NCBI GenBank assembly: GCA_024516035.1
Contig: CM044967.1
Location: 2,846,859-2,910,858, forward strand
DNA from: Bactericera cockerelli
Taxonomy: Eukaryota; Arthropoda; Insecta; Hemiptera; Triozidae
DNA: 64,000 nt
Reading direction: 5' to 3'
The translations under genes and the position numbers were made by a program. The notes beneath the pieces were generated by a model, which did no database searches, was not told where the DNA came from, and worked only from the letters and a program-made list of their open reading frames with translations. Positions 19,950 through 29,752 of this stretch are shown in pieces; the first letter of the stretch is position 1; the number at the start of each line of letters is the position of its first letter.

Positions 19950-20130
19950 GACATGGAAGGAGCCCAGAACATTGCTTCTGGGCGTGCAGGGGGGTTAATA
20001 CCCTCATTTATCCTTCCACCACCATGACACAACCATCATGGACACGGAAAAAAATCAATTAAAAGTCCTATAATTTTGCGCTACCCACTAAAATTGTGAC
20101 AAAATAACACAAAGAACATACATTTATTTA
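19723..20130 (+). mobile_element. SINE family H copy with internal insertion
   Basis: The head has GTGAACTGGGTTCGATTCCC, the body CAGCGACCAGTAGCGGAATT, and the end GCGCTACCCACTAAAATTGT. The interval 19,862-20,060 holds a (CA)n microsatellite (19,922-19,947) and a repeat-G-like segment (GGAGCCCAGAACATTG, ATCCTTCCACCACCATGA). Confidence 0.72.
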
Positions 20131-20299
20131 TTTTTGTTTTGACTTACTCACTGATTTTTGACCAGCACAATAAAATAAAATGCCTCTCCTCTTCTCTGTT
20201 GCAGCCATCTTGCAAAGGTCGTCTGTGAACACCGGTCAGGTGAAGTTCCAAAGCGTCGCCACGTGTATGTTCCTCTGTATGGACACCTGCGGTCTTCTG

Positions 20300-20480
20300 T
20301 ATGGCTCGGTAAGTTGGCTCAGTGGTTAAGAGCAGTGGTTAGTTACCCGGAGGTTGCGGGTTCAAATCCCGGCCGGAGCCGAAAATTCTGACCGAGTTTT
20401 TCCGCTTCCGGAATGGCATAAATGTAAAGGAAAAGTGCCCTGAAGTAATGCGAAAGCGGTTCCGGGGTACAATTACCTTT
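20300..20480 (+). mobile_element. SINE family F copy
   Basis: The head is GTTGGCTCAGTGGTTAAGAG, the B box GGTTGCGGGTTCAAATCCCG, and the body GTGCCCTGAAGTAATGCGAA then AGCGGTTCCGGGGTAC. Confidence 0.78.
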
Positions 20481-20554
20481 TTAAATTTATTTTAATTTTT
20501 TTTTCTGTGTATAGTTGTATACTTATCAGTTATCTGACTATTAGGGGTACCAAA

Positions 20555-20755
20555 CTGGTGGTCAGTTAACTCGCTAGTCTGGTGAGCCAGGTAGCGTAGG
20601 GATCCGTTGTTTCGAATCCCACCCAGTGCATGAATTTTTCCTCATTAATGTGAGTTTAATAATAAGACTCTGAAGGTTAGGTGGTAGAGAATGCTTTGAG
20701 CATTAACCTCGCCTGGTGGTTACCTTCCACTAAAGAGTGTTATTATTATTACCAA
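20555..20755 (+). mobile_element. SINE family B copy
   Basis: It reads GTAGCGTAGGGATCCGTTGT, TTTCGAATCCCACCCAGTGC, GGTTAGGTGGTAGAGAATGC and ACTAAAGAGTGTTATTATTA. Confidence 0.8.
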
Positions 20756-21000
20756 AACCACAGTCCAAACGGTAACATATATCAAAATTGACCCCCCCGC
20801 CCCCTTCCCAAAAAACCACCTTCTATTTGCTTTAAAAAAAATGTATTAAAAAAAATATGATCAGTGACCAACTGATCACACAGAGAGAACTAATATATGC
20901 ATCATACGGAAGCTCGAAAAATTCTTGCAAAATTTAGGTATGTCTCTCTTTCTCCATTTCAATCTCTTGTCCATGTCATCTCTCTCTTTCGTTTTTTATT

Positions 21001-21017
21001 TCTTTCTCTGACTCTCT

Positions 21018-21078
<61 letters not shown>

Positions 21079-21092
21079 ACTCACTCACTCAC
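21001..21092. repeat. (CT)n then (CACT)n microsatellite
   Basis: A CT-rich lead-in gives way to an almost pure (CT)n run of about 50 bp, then CACT units to 21,092. Spurious 'SLSLSL' frames come from it. Confidence 0.95.
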
Positions 21093-21507
21093 TCCTGTTA
21101 AAAAATGAACGCTCGGGTATAACATGCAAGCATACTATGTAAACCTGCAACTTTGTATCAGTTTTTGACATTTATCCTCAATAAATCATTCCTTATCTTA
21201 TCTAATCCTAATCGAATGAGATAAAAATCAAAATGTTATTACCTACCTAATTTAGCTACATCTTTGCCAAGTGATAAATTGGGCTGCGATAGAAAACACT
21301 TGAACACACACCAAGGCAAATATCAGAAAGTTTCATTTAAAAGTTTAGCAGGGGCCAGTTCCAAAAAGCTTCTTTTACTGTTGATGAAAGTTACTTTTAC
21401 TTTTGAAATAAAAAACGTACAACTTTATACCTAGGTAAGAGGATTAAAGTTTGTCATCAGAACTCACATAATAAATATCATATTTTTTTTCAAGTGTAAA
21501 TAAAAAA

Positions 21508-21590
21508 GATGTCTTCTTTTACTCTGTCTTATCCCGTCAAGCAGGGTCGAACGTTGTTCAAACCTCATGGTTGAGGTTGGTTGAATAAAA
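21508..21590 (+). repeat. Repeat I copy
   Basis: It shares TTACTCTGTCTTATCCCG, AAGCAGGGTCGAACGTTGTT and CATGGTTGAGGTTGGTTG with 18.65 and 39.07-39.19 kb. It is short and non-coding with no visible ends. Confidence 0.55.
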
Positions 21591-21597
21591 AGATAAG

Positions 21598-21598
21598 A

Positions 21599-21640
<42 letters not shown>
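21598..21640. repeat. (GA)n microsatellite
   Basis: An almost pure GA run, directly beside the hAT MITE's target site. Confidence 0.95.
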
Positions 21641-21642
<2 letters not shown>

Positions 21643-21654
21643 TAATCTCTACAG

Positions 21655-21814
21655 CAGCGGTTTCCAACCTTTAGCTGGGGGCTCAATAATATTTTAAAAC
21701 AATTTTGCGGCCCATTTTAAAATATTTTCGCTATTTTAATATTATTTATTGAGTTTTGGGCCAGCATCCGCGGCCCAGTAGCGAGCTGCCCGCGGCCCAC
21801 GGGTTTGGAACGTG
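21655..21814. mobile_element. 160-bp hAT MITE with 8-bp target duplication
   Basis: It starts CAGCGGTTTCCAACC and ends GGGTTTGGAACGTG, imperfect inverted ends of hAT type. CTCTACAG lies on both sides (21,647-21,654 and 21,815-21,822). The interior contains GCGGCCCA-rich sequence twice. Confidence 0.85.
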
Positions 21815-22065
21815 CTCTACAGCTTTGAATGGACAAAGCCTCCAACCTAAAACAGCATTTTGGCCTGTCCAAAGCTCAGAAAACCAATTCGTAGTACTGT
21901 TATGATAATAAATAATATGCTAAACATCTCTGCAAAAAGTCTTACACTTGTCATGCAAGCGATATTAAAATAATATCATTATTTTAGCAAAAAAAAAAAT
22001 AAATTACTGATTTCGATACCATGAGACCTAAGGAATCTAGGGATACTAATATCTGGTATATTTAC

Positions 22066-22195
22066 TGAGATAAGCAATATGTATAACATATTTCAGTTTA
22101 TTGTGATACTGGAACCTGCTGGTATATTTATTATTTACTTAGATAAGCAATATGTATAACATATTTCAATTTATTGATACTGCAACCAGTTTTGC
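22066..22195. repeat. Direct duplication of about 73 bp
   Basis: AGATAAGCAATATGTATAAC followed by ATATTTCA and TTTATTG..ATACTG occurs at about 22,070 and 22,141. No mobile element features. Confidence 0.75.
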
Positions 22196-22199
22196 AGAA

Positions 22200-22554
22200 C
22201 TTCACGATTACTTAGTAACGAAAAAATTGATAAAAAATATTGAACGATGGAAGACTGCCAGCAACCTGTTTCTGAATTTGTCTTTCCTTCTTTTTTTCCT
22301 GCTCTTCATCTTTTTTCACTTTGAGGTTTAGAGCATCGCTTTCAGCTTATAGTAATACTCTTTATTAAAAACATCAAAATTCTAGTCGATCAATGTGAAA
22401 TGAAGAAATGCCAAACCTTAATTTCCAAATGATGTTAATTGATGAGCCTTATCCGGAATCCTAGATCAGGCAAGTAAAAGCAGTATTTTTTTGTGATTTT
22501 GTGAGCTTACGCTTGAGTGATAGGTTCAAACACCAAGGAAAATATTTTAAAGAA
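22200..22554. other. Intergenic, nothing recognised
   Basis: AT-rich, no repeat family match and no splice-bounded coding block seen. Confidence 0.4.
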
Positions 22555-22750
22555 AAAATGGTTGTAAGGGGTACTTTCCGGTGCGCTCGTCTTGACCCAG
22601 CACCTAAATGGAAAGTACTGTGTCACTTCTCGCCCATCAGAGGGGAGGCATACTACGGGATGGGCAAACTACAACACAGACCACAAGCTTCTACAGTAGC
22701 TCCTGTTTTATGGCTAGGAAATAAATAAGCTGTCAAAACTCGAAAAAAAT
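22555..22750 (+). mobile_element. SINE family D copy, head missing
   Basis: It has TACTTTCCGGTGCGCTCGTC, TTGACCCAGCACCTAAATGG, CACTTCTCGCCCATCAGAGG and CTACAACACAGACCACAAGC, the body seen in full at 39.42-39.73 kb. The 75-residue open frame across it is not a gene. Confidence 0.82.
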
Positions 22751-22847
22751 TAATCGAAGTATGTACCTATTCCGGTAATCAATATAACAACTTCATCAGA
22801 ATCATCATCTACTATCACATCATTCTAATCAACAACATCCAACACCA

Positions 22848-23015
22848 AACCCCTTGTTATAGTGATTTATTACCAATAGCATCAAACTCCAAAATCCTGT
22901 TTAATGATCATTACCAATAGAAACTCAAAATCCTTGTTATAATGATCATTACCAATAGCATCAACTCCAAAATCCTTGTTATAGTTATCAACCAATAGCA
23001 TTAAACCAAAATTAT
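22848..23015. repeat. Four-copy tandem repeat, unit about 40 bp
   Basis: ACCAATAGCA (or ACCAATAGAA) recurs at 22,872, 22,912, 22,950 and 22,990. Each copy is followed by 'TCAACTCCAAAATCCTTGTTATA'-like sequence in pieces. Confidence 0.78.
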
Positions 23016-23943
23016 CATTATATTATGTGATGTAGTTTTTATTTTTCCCATTCAAACTAGGTCGGTAGGTGTATTCAGCCAGCCCCTGTTATCGAGATAT
23101 CATGCCAAAGTAATCTATGGGAGGTTGACGAGTGGTCTTGGCTCGTACTTAATAACTTAACGAGAAAACGCCCTCTCCAATCAAACTTCACTCTCATTTG
23201 CCTAGATTTACAAAATTAGGGTAAACATCATATCAAATCTGTGTATCCGTCCAAATGATTTAATCCTCAATGAAGACGAATTTTTGAAGCATTAAGCAGA
23301 TCTTTTCTGGGAAAAGCAAATGATGTAGTCAACAATGTCTTGCAGAATAGTTTCAGATAATACTCTTAATCATTGAACCACGCGAAAATAAACAAATGAC
23401 ATTTATTTTATTTTCACAAGAGTCTTATTGAGATTAATTTGAACTCTCGTATCTGTTGGGGTGATGATTTTGTGGGTATTATAAAGAAGACTGAAGATAT
23501 TCTAGATTATTGGACCTCAAAATTTTATCAAAGAATAATTGCAAAACTGGACTATGCTCTTAGGACTAGATTTGTTTCACAAAGTTCAGTGCATCCCTGA
23601 ATGGAACCAAATTTATCACCTTACAGCATTAGTACAGACTTGGTTGCATGTAGTATTTTATTGTGTTCCCAGTCCAACTCTCGGTTGCATAGTTGCTAGT
23701 GGAGGAATTTAAAAAAGACTTAACGGAAAACTTTGTTACAATTCAAATTCCAATGGCCAGTTAAGTTCTAATATTACAATTCTCCATCAGCGACTCTGAA
23801 TTTTTTTTTTCCTCAACAAATAACTTTTATTTATTTACATTTTTTGTTATTTACAATGGATGATTTTGGATATATTTTGATTTATTTTGTTATTTACTAA
23901 CACAGACATTGATATTGGATGTTTTTCTTTCTTCTGTTCCCAG
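23016..23943. other. Intron or intergenic sequence upstream of the FGF exon
   Basis: No exon with FGF-like coding was found. The last 20 bases form a good polypyrimidine tract and acceptor (TTTTTCTTTCTTCTGTTCCCAG read in two parts) for the exon at 23,944. Confidence 0.45.
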
Positions 23944-24495
23944 CGAGAGTGGGACGAGGAATGCACGTTCAACGAGATGATAGAACAGCACCACTACAAC
24001 ACCTACTCCTCCGCCAAGTTCTCCAACGAGAAGAGAACCCTCTACCTTGCCCTGAACAAGTTCGGCATGCCACGCCGGGTGCAGCTGAGGGGCAGGCAAC
24101 CTCTGGGCAAGATGTCCATGTACACGCGAGTCTTGACTCAGCCTGTGTCGAATAAAAAAGTCGAGAAGATTGAGAAGCAGCCAATGCGCCATCATCAGCT
24201 CTGCCCCTCCCACCTCGACGACAAGAATCGGAAGAGAAGGAAGAAGAAACGGCGAAAATGTGGCGGCGCCGGCGGTGGGCCCGCTCCTGAAGAAGCTTCC
24301 TCCGAGAAGAAGCTTGTGAAACGAAAGTCTGACGACCCGGAGAAATCTCATCACAGCTGGAAGAAGCGGAAGCAGCCTCCGGACTTGTTGAGTCTCCTCT
24401 ACAAGGACGTGGTGGAGCATGCTACAGCGTTGCCAGTTGACGACAACACCACGCTGTCAGATGTTCACATAGTTGAATTAGATGAAGCTGTTTGA
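23944..24495 (+). CDS. Fibroblast growth factor, 3'-terminal exon (Branchless/FGF family)
   Basis: The exon begins after TTCTGTTCCCAG and has 183 codons to TGA at 24,493. Residues 1-65 are the C-terminal third of an FGF beta-trefoil: EECTFNEMIEQHHYNTYSSA carries the conserved Cys and 'YNTYSS'. LYLALNKFGMPRRVQLRGRQ and PLGKMSMYTRVL follow, with the basic residues that normally bind heparan sulphate. About 115 residues of basic, low-complexity tail follow (KNRKRRKKKRRKCGGAGG, then KLVKRKSDD and SWKKRKQPP). Drosophila Branchless also has a long tail, and the 'ECTFNE...NTYSS' and 'TRVLTQPV' wording is closer to that branch than to vertebrate FGFs. It would be a secreted ligand for an FGF receptor (Breathless in flies) guiding tracheal branching. 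The exon is richer in G+C than its surroundings. Upstream exons (signal peptide, rest of the trefoil) are not visible. Confidence 0.88.
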   Translation, partial: REWDEECTFNEMIEQHHYNTYSSAKFSNEKRTLYLALNKFGMPRRVQLRGRQPLGKMSMYTRVLTQPVSNKKVEKIEKQPMRHHQLCPSHLDDKNRKRRKKKRRKCGGAGGGPAPEEASSEKKLVKRKSDDPEKSHHSWKKRKQPPDLLSLLYKDVVEHATALPVDDNTTLSDVHIVELDEAV

Positions 24496-26329
24496 AACGT
24501 ACTGTAGCTATTCTACGAGTTGTTCCTAGGTTTGGCCAACTGTTCAGACCAGAGTTTAAATTTCTATGTTACGAAATGTATTAGAAACGCAATTTTTCGT
24601 ATCCCTTATGTCTCATTATGAGTTTGAACAAACGCTGATAATTTTCCAAGAACGAAAAAAGTTATCGGAAAATGCTCAAACTCCCTATTATGTAAATAAC
24701 TTATCAGGTAATTTGCTCATACGTTGTAGAAATAGCACGAACTACTCGTTATTCGTTTAGCTTGCTTTTGCCTTTCATAAAGAACTCCTATTTGTTTTTA
24801 TTTATTTTAGAAGAGCATAATTCTAGCGTACCAAAGGTCCGCAGCCGATCAAAAAAGTTCTTTGACAAAGATGATTGATTTTTTTGTTGGATAATCTGAA
24901 CTCTACAAAATGAATTATTCCCTGTTGTGGAACTGTTTTTTTTTTTCATTTCTGAAAATTCTACCAGAAAAGATTAGTTGTTTAATGTTGAAGTGACTCT
25001 TAATGTGTTGCCCACTTTATAGGTTGTACTTGGAATTCAGATCACCAAAGCTGACTTTCTTTGCAATACTCGTACCTGTTGAAGTTGTTAAAAGTTTTTT
25101 TAAATATCAATAAGTTTAGTTGTATATTCATTTATTGTTCTATGGTAATTCTTTACACCCGTCTACTGATATATGTCTACATGATATTCACAACAATACC
25201 GACCTCAGTAGCTTCTTCGATAAGGCGGTGGACTTGTAACCTGGAGGTCAGTGGTTCAAGTCCTGAGTTCAGCGTAGATTTTGTAAAGCGAGTTTGAGTA
25301 TAGTTGTGATATCACGAAAGTGATTAACACTAATATGACTAAAAAAATATTCACAACAAATTGTGAAGATCATGCATTAACCATAAATCAGTCGTTCTCC
25401 GAGGAAAAGAATTGCAAGAACAATTTGCGTTTTCCCTCTATCTATAGGTATATTGTCAGAGGCACACAAAATTGTAGATACATAATTAATAAGTATTACG
25501 AATGTATATTAAGATATTGTACGACAGACCATAATTTCCAGTTTATTAAAAGATTTACTATTACATATACTATCAACTAGAACTAAATCTAAGTCAAAGA
25601 TCTTTCTCTTGTAATGCGGACCTAATATCTATATCTAATTTTATTTGTTAGAATAATACCTATTATGATAAATGGGGCCAATGGTCCAATTTTAATGAAG
25701 TTCCTTTTATGTTACGAAGTAAGTATGAGTGGACTTTGAATTGTAGAGAAGTATAAAAGAACTTGAGACAATATGTCCAATTTCTGTAACACAATTCTTG
25801 AATGATTTTACAGTTGGAAATATTACATCAAACTGTATTCAGTCTTAGTCTTGTGTAATTTTTGATTTTTTTTACATTTAGAATAGGTCAATTAAATGTT
25901 ATACTTCGAGAAAAACATACCTTTGACCTCATTCTCAATACATAACAAACCTTTTGAATGATTTTGTACACAACAAAGAGTAGTTAGTTTAAAAATGTTA
26001 CCATTTTCTAATCAAAATGTAGCTACAAATCAAAGTATCAATGAAGTTGAAAAAATTCAAAGTTTTCTTTTTACGCTATGTATTTTTTTAATAGTGCTTG
26101 GAATATTAAATGTATTTTTATTTGTATCAAAATTGAGTTTATTTGAGGCACAATACCTTAGAATCATGAGCATTATTTTATAAATTTTCTGCATAAATGA
26201 CAATTTCCTATTCTGAAATTATACTTATGAGCAATTGAGCATTTTAGACAATTTTTATTCAAACCTCTGTAATACTCTGTATGAATGTATTTTGTGTAGT
26301 ACTCTATAAATGGTAGCTCAATATTTAAA
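24496..26329 (+). other. Probable 3' untranslated region of the FGF gene, then intergenic
   Basis: AT-rich and without a further splice-bounded exon. A SINE C lies at 25,199-25,350. I could not place a polyadenylation site with confidence. Confidence 0.4.
25199..25350 (+). mobile_element. SINE family C copy
   Basis: It reads CCGACCTCAGTAGCTTCTTC, TTGTAACCTGGAGGTCAGTG, GGTTCAAGTCC, GCGTAGATTTTGTAAAGCGA and ATATCACGAAAGTGATTAAC. Confidence 0.85.
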
Positions 26330-26445
26330 ACGGGACTCATAAGCTGGTGGTCATTGGTTCAGCTTTTCAGAATCCCAAGCATGGTAAATTTCAGTGAAGT
26401 TGGTTTGTGTGATTTCACTCTTGTGATGAACACAAAAATATATTT
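26330..26445 (+). mobile_element. SINE family C relative, eroded
   Basis: Only TGGTCATTGGTTCAGC, GTAAATTTCAGTGAAGTTGG and TGTGATGAACACAAAAATAT remain similar to family C. Confidence 0.45.
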
Positions 26446-26808
26446 TTCTTTTTGAATTGTTCAAGAACTATTTTGAACAGTTTAAATTTCAACACAACAC
26501 AAGCTTCGTGATTTTGATGTTGTTTTCAATATTCTCAGATCATTGTCCATCAAAGTACAACTTCTCACTTTTCTGTTTATATTGAAACTGCTTACAGGAA
26601 GAAAAAAGTATAGTATGTTTTTCATGGTTATACCTGATGACAAAGGCTTGACAAATTATTTTTTCCAATTGATTGCCGTTTAAATAATGATCCACATGGT
26701 GGCGACAATTACTGACGTCACATTAGTAATAAAAGTTAACCACCTAATGCTTGAGGGAAAAAAAATAGAAAAAAAAATCCAATGATAGACGTCGAATTAA
26801 CGTCACAG

Positions 26809-26968
26809 TAATAATAATAATAATAATAATAATAATATCGCATTATTATGTGGTAAAAATCCCAAATGGGAGGATAACTTGTCATGTCCCGGCTGGGTTT
26901 CGAACCCGTGACTTCTGGAATCTCTGGATTCACAGAGTGCCGCCTTTACCACTGAGCTACCGGGACAG
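26809..26968 (-). mobile_element. SINE family A copy, reversed, internal deletion
   Basis: A reversed (TAA)n tail is followed by ATATCGCATTATTATGTGGT, so the middle part is missing. Then come GTCATGTCCCGGCTGGGTTT and ACCACTGAGCTACCGGGACA. Confidence 0.82.
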
Positions 26969-27217
26969 TATGGCGATGTGACGTCACATTAGTAATAAGC
27001 AAACCACTTGTTACTCATTTTCCGTGTTTTTCTTTCGAACTCCCTTATCCCTTAGAATTGTGTTCATTACTCCCAGCTTCGACTTTATACTTCGATACAC
27101 TTGAATCGTTCGGTCGATGATCGTACGATTGATTTTAGCTGTAATATTAGAGAACAATTTAAGGTCGAATTTAATAGACAAAACTGGACATGGTAGCAGC
27201 CTAGGCATTGGACCTGG

Positions 27218-27297
27218 GACCATAAGTGAACCATAACTCTTTTCCTATACAGGTTGTAGCAGGACCATAAGTGAACCATTACTCTTTTCCTATACAG
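27218..27297. repeat. Direct repeat of about 36 bp, two copies
   Basis: GACCATAAGTGAACCATAAC then TCTTTTCCTATACAGG occurs at 27,218 and again at 27,262 (with ATTACT). The second copy runs into the end of the adjacent MITE. Confidence 0.8.
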
Positions 27298-27399
27298 GGT
27301 GTCCCATATTTTTTTACTAGTAAATTTCACAATAATTTCTTAGAATGTCTCCTGGAGTTGATTCTGAAATTTTCTATATTTTTTTTTGGACACCCTGTA
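27293..27399. mobile_element. 107-bp mariner-type MITE
   Basis: It starts TACAGGGTGTCC and ends GGACACCCTGTA, flanked by TA (27,291-27,292 and 27,400-27,401). The TACAGGGTG terminus resembles the end of the transposon at 1,454. Confidence 0.75.
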
Positions 27400-27494
27400 T
27401 ACGTATATTCGATTATGTAAAACCCTTTTTCTACTATCAGATAGATCTGTACCTATCTTATGGACACGGAATTACATATATTATTTCAAAACAA

Positions 27495-27812
27495 AATCAT
27501 CATCATAGGGTGGCGTCATCGTGAACGATGGTAGCCAAACAGTGGAGGAATGATTCAGTACTTTTACCACTGTCTTTACAAGGAGGCTAATAATTGACAA
27601 GGGCCCCCAGAACCAAGCCAATGCTGGTCTACTTCCTGTTTGTAGTCCCCCAGCCAGACTGCTGGTCTACTCCCTGTTTGTAGTCCCCCAGCCAGACTGC
27701 TGGTCTACTCCTTGTTTATAGTCCCCCAGCCAGACTGCTGGTCTACTCCCTGTTTATAGTCCCCCAGCCAGACTGCTGGTCTACTCCCTGTTTATAGTCC
27801 CCCAGCCAGACT
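27495..27812 (-). mobile_element. Retroposon family X, five monomers
   Basis: The reversed (ATC)n tail and AGGGTGGCGTCATCGTGAAC start it. GGAGGCTAATAATTGACAAG follows, then five 38-bp monomers ending CCCCCAGCCAGACT. It directly abuts the reverse-transcriptase fragment. Confidence 0.85.
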
Positions 27813-27814
27813 AT

Positions 27815-28501
27815 CACTTTTCATCATCTACCTCCTTACTAAATCTTCCTCCCTTACTATTAAATGGACAACAAATACCTTTTACCCAAAGTGCAAAAAA
27901 TCTTGGCATTCATATTGATAACACCTTGTCCTGGGAGAAGCATGTTGCTCAAGTGAGGAGGAAAGTGTTTTACTCGCTCCACACCTTGAGCAAATTCAGA
28001 AAGATTTTCCCCATCCACCTTAAAAAGAAATTGGTAGAATCTTTGATTATGCCAATTTTTGATTATTGTGATGTAGTGTACTCTGGACTTGGCACTAATT
28101 TGGCTCGTTCACTTCAGGTAGCTCAGAATGCCTGTGTCCGTTATATTTTGAACCTCAAAAGATACGACCACGTTTCACAATCCTACTTAGACCTGAATTG
28201 GATGAACCTTGAAACAAGAAGGAACTTTCATACATTATTGTTCCTGTACAAAGTGATGTTTTTACAATGTCCTCAGTACTTATTTGAGGTTTTTGAATTT
28301 CTTTCTGACTCAAATGGGTTGAACACTAGATCTGCTTCTCGTAGATTACTGTCCGTTCCTTTACACCGTACGACTGCGTACGAGAAATCGTTTCATGTTA
28401 TTGCAGTACGCCTATGGAACTCAATACCAGAAACGGCCAGAAATTCTCCAACGCTGGAGAATTTTAAAAATATATTGGTCCAGTATTTCAAACAGCTATA
28501 A
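27815..28501 (+). pseudogene. Non-LTR retrotransposon reverse transcriptase, C-terminal fragment
   Basis: The frame is open from 27,815, well before the first usable start, and ends at TAA 28,502. It has SAKNLGIHIDNTLSWEKHVA (the 'LGxxxDxxLxWxxHI' thumb motif after the catalytic domain), YCDVVYSGLG, QVAQNACVRYILNLKRYDHV and a closing 'RLWNSIPETARNSPTLENFK'-like segment (given in part). These mark the end of ORF2 in Jockey/CR1/RTE-like elements. The catalytic domain and endonuclease are absent, so the copy is 5'-truncated, as usual for this class. Confidence 0.88.
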
Positions 28502-28600
28502 GAAACTGGATCAGTATTTATGGTTGGGTGGAAGAGCTTCTTGAAGGAGAATCCTGCCATATAAAAGAAAGCCCCAAAAAAAAAAAAAAAAAAAAAAAAA
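28502..28600 (+). mobile_element. 3' end of the non-LTR element with poly(A)
   Basis: It reads GGTTGGGTGGAAGAGCTTCT then TGAAGGAGAATCCTGCC, followed by a 24-bp A run. The 'GTTGGGTGGAAGAG + stem-loop' format is shared with the shorter 3' ends at 7.7, 37.6, 45.1 and 48.9 kb. Confidence 0.75.
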
Positions 28601-28604
28601 CTAT

Positions 28605-28700
28605 CTCCTTGTAATAATAATTCCGAGTCCGTGAGATATATGCACTGAGCACTGAAACTACCTCACAAAATAGGATCCAAAATTTTGAGTCAGTGCTACT
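28605..28700 (+). repeat. Repeat G copy
   Basis: It has TCTCCTTGTAATAATAATTC, CGAGTCCGTGAGATATATGC and ACTGAGCACTGAAACTACCT, which also occur at 42,379-42,450. Confidence 0.65.
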
Positions 28701-29005
28701 CATTAAAAACAATGCCCAAATCAAAACTCAATCTCATCTTATGTATTTCAAAAACAAAAGTCTCTTAATTTCGGCCTTACCGACGTTTGTTTTCACCTTT
28801 TATTGTAATTTGTAAAATTTTATGTAAAAAAACGTGGCAGTTTTGCTGAAACTTTACTATGCAAAATAACTTTTATGTCGTGCAAATATAATTTTATTTC
28901 ATGCCTTTAGAATCGTCGGACTTTTCATTCATTTTTCAGTTTCAATCGGAATTGCCAGTCTTAGCCAACAGGATAAATATGATAATCTGGGAAAAAAGGC
29001 AACAT

Positions 29006-29474
29006 AATAATAATATCGCCTAATGCTGGGTTCACACAGGTGAAATATGCAACATGCAACACGTTGCGGCAACATGTGTGTGGTAATTGGAACACTGTTG
29101 CAGCAACGTATTGCAGTTCGTGTTCGTCACTGATCCATTCTGTTTCTATGTTCAGGTGCCGTCCACACACGTGCAACATAGTAGCAACAAAGATCAAAGA
29201 TGTTCGGTAGAAAACCGACATCCTCATGGATAATTTTTGAACATTCATGTTCGTGTTCAGAAGCCGTCCACACATAGTGAATTTATGTTGCAGCAACATG
29301 TTGCTTGCGCGATTTGGGATTATGAGTCCAATTATTTAAGTAGTTAGCCCAAAACGTATTATTTGGTGGTCAAAATCTCAAATAGAAAGTTATTTTTTTA
29401 TGTCCCGGCTGGGTTTCGAACCTGGACCTCTAAATTACCAGACAGCAGCCTTGACCACTGAGCTTACGGGACAT
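29006..29474 (-). mobile_element. SINE family A copy, reversed, split by a 300-bp insertion
   Basis: The tail (AATAATAATATCGCC) ends near 29,022 and the body resumes near 29,322 (TATGAGTCCAATTATT). It closes with ACCACTGAGCTTACGGGACA. Confidence 0.75.
29023..29320. mobile_element. CAACAT-rich insertion of unknown class
   Basis: It starts AATGCTGGGTTCACACAGG and contains inverted CAACATG/CATGTTG units (CAACATGCAACACGTTGCGG, GTTGCAGCAACATGTTGCTT), with GCCGTCCACACA twice. It is probably a non-autonomous DNA transposon, but exact ends and target duplication were not fixed. Confidence 0.5.
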
Positions 29475-29752
29475 AGTATAAGAAGAAGAAGACGGGTAAG
29501 CTCATGGGAAACGGTGCATTTTATGCTATAGCAGTCAAAAAACTAGTAGAAAGTTCTGTTTACCACAGTTCCGCACTTGTCTCACGATAAATCTACAAGG
29601 CATAATCCGATTTCAGAAACTTGGTGATGGGACATTAATCAAACTTATGGAATAAGCTGATCATTTTTGAGCACTATGAGACCACCCGGGCTTATGGTAT
29701 TTTAAATGATTTTTTTTTTGTTGTAGAAAGTGTCGACATTTTTCAGTAAGTT

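Noticed and set aside
19691..20237. CTGTGAACACCGG on both sides as a target duplication of SINE H
   Set aside because: The two copies do not coincide with the SINE ends on either side, so I could not tie them to one insertion.
20897..21142. A frame with long Ser-Leu repeats
   Set aside because: It translates the CT microsatellite.
22501..22728. A 75-residue frame, with a near twin at 39.5 kb
   Set aside because: Both lie in SINE D bodies, and the similarity is that of the SINE.
23890..24420. A 176-residue frame on the minus strand opposite the FGF exon
   Set aside because: It is the shadow of a G+C-rich, Lys/Arg-rich coding exon. It lacks any family features.
27011..27330. Minus-strand frames with repeated YRKRVMVHLW
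   Set aside because: The repeat is the 36-bp DNA duplication; there is no gene structure.
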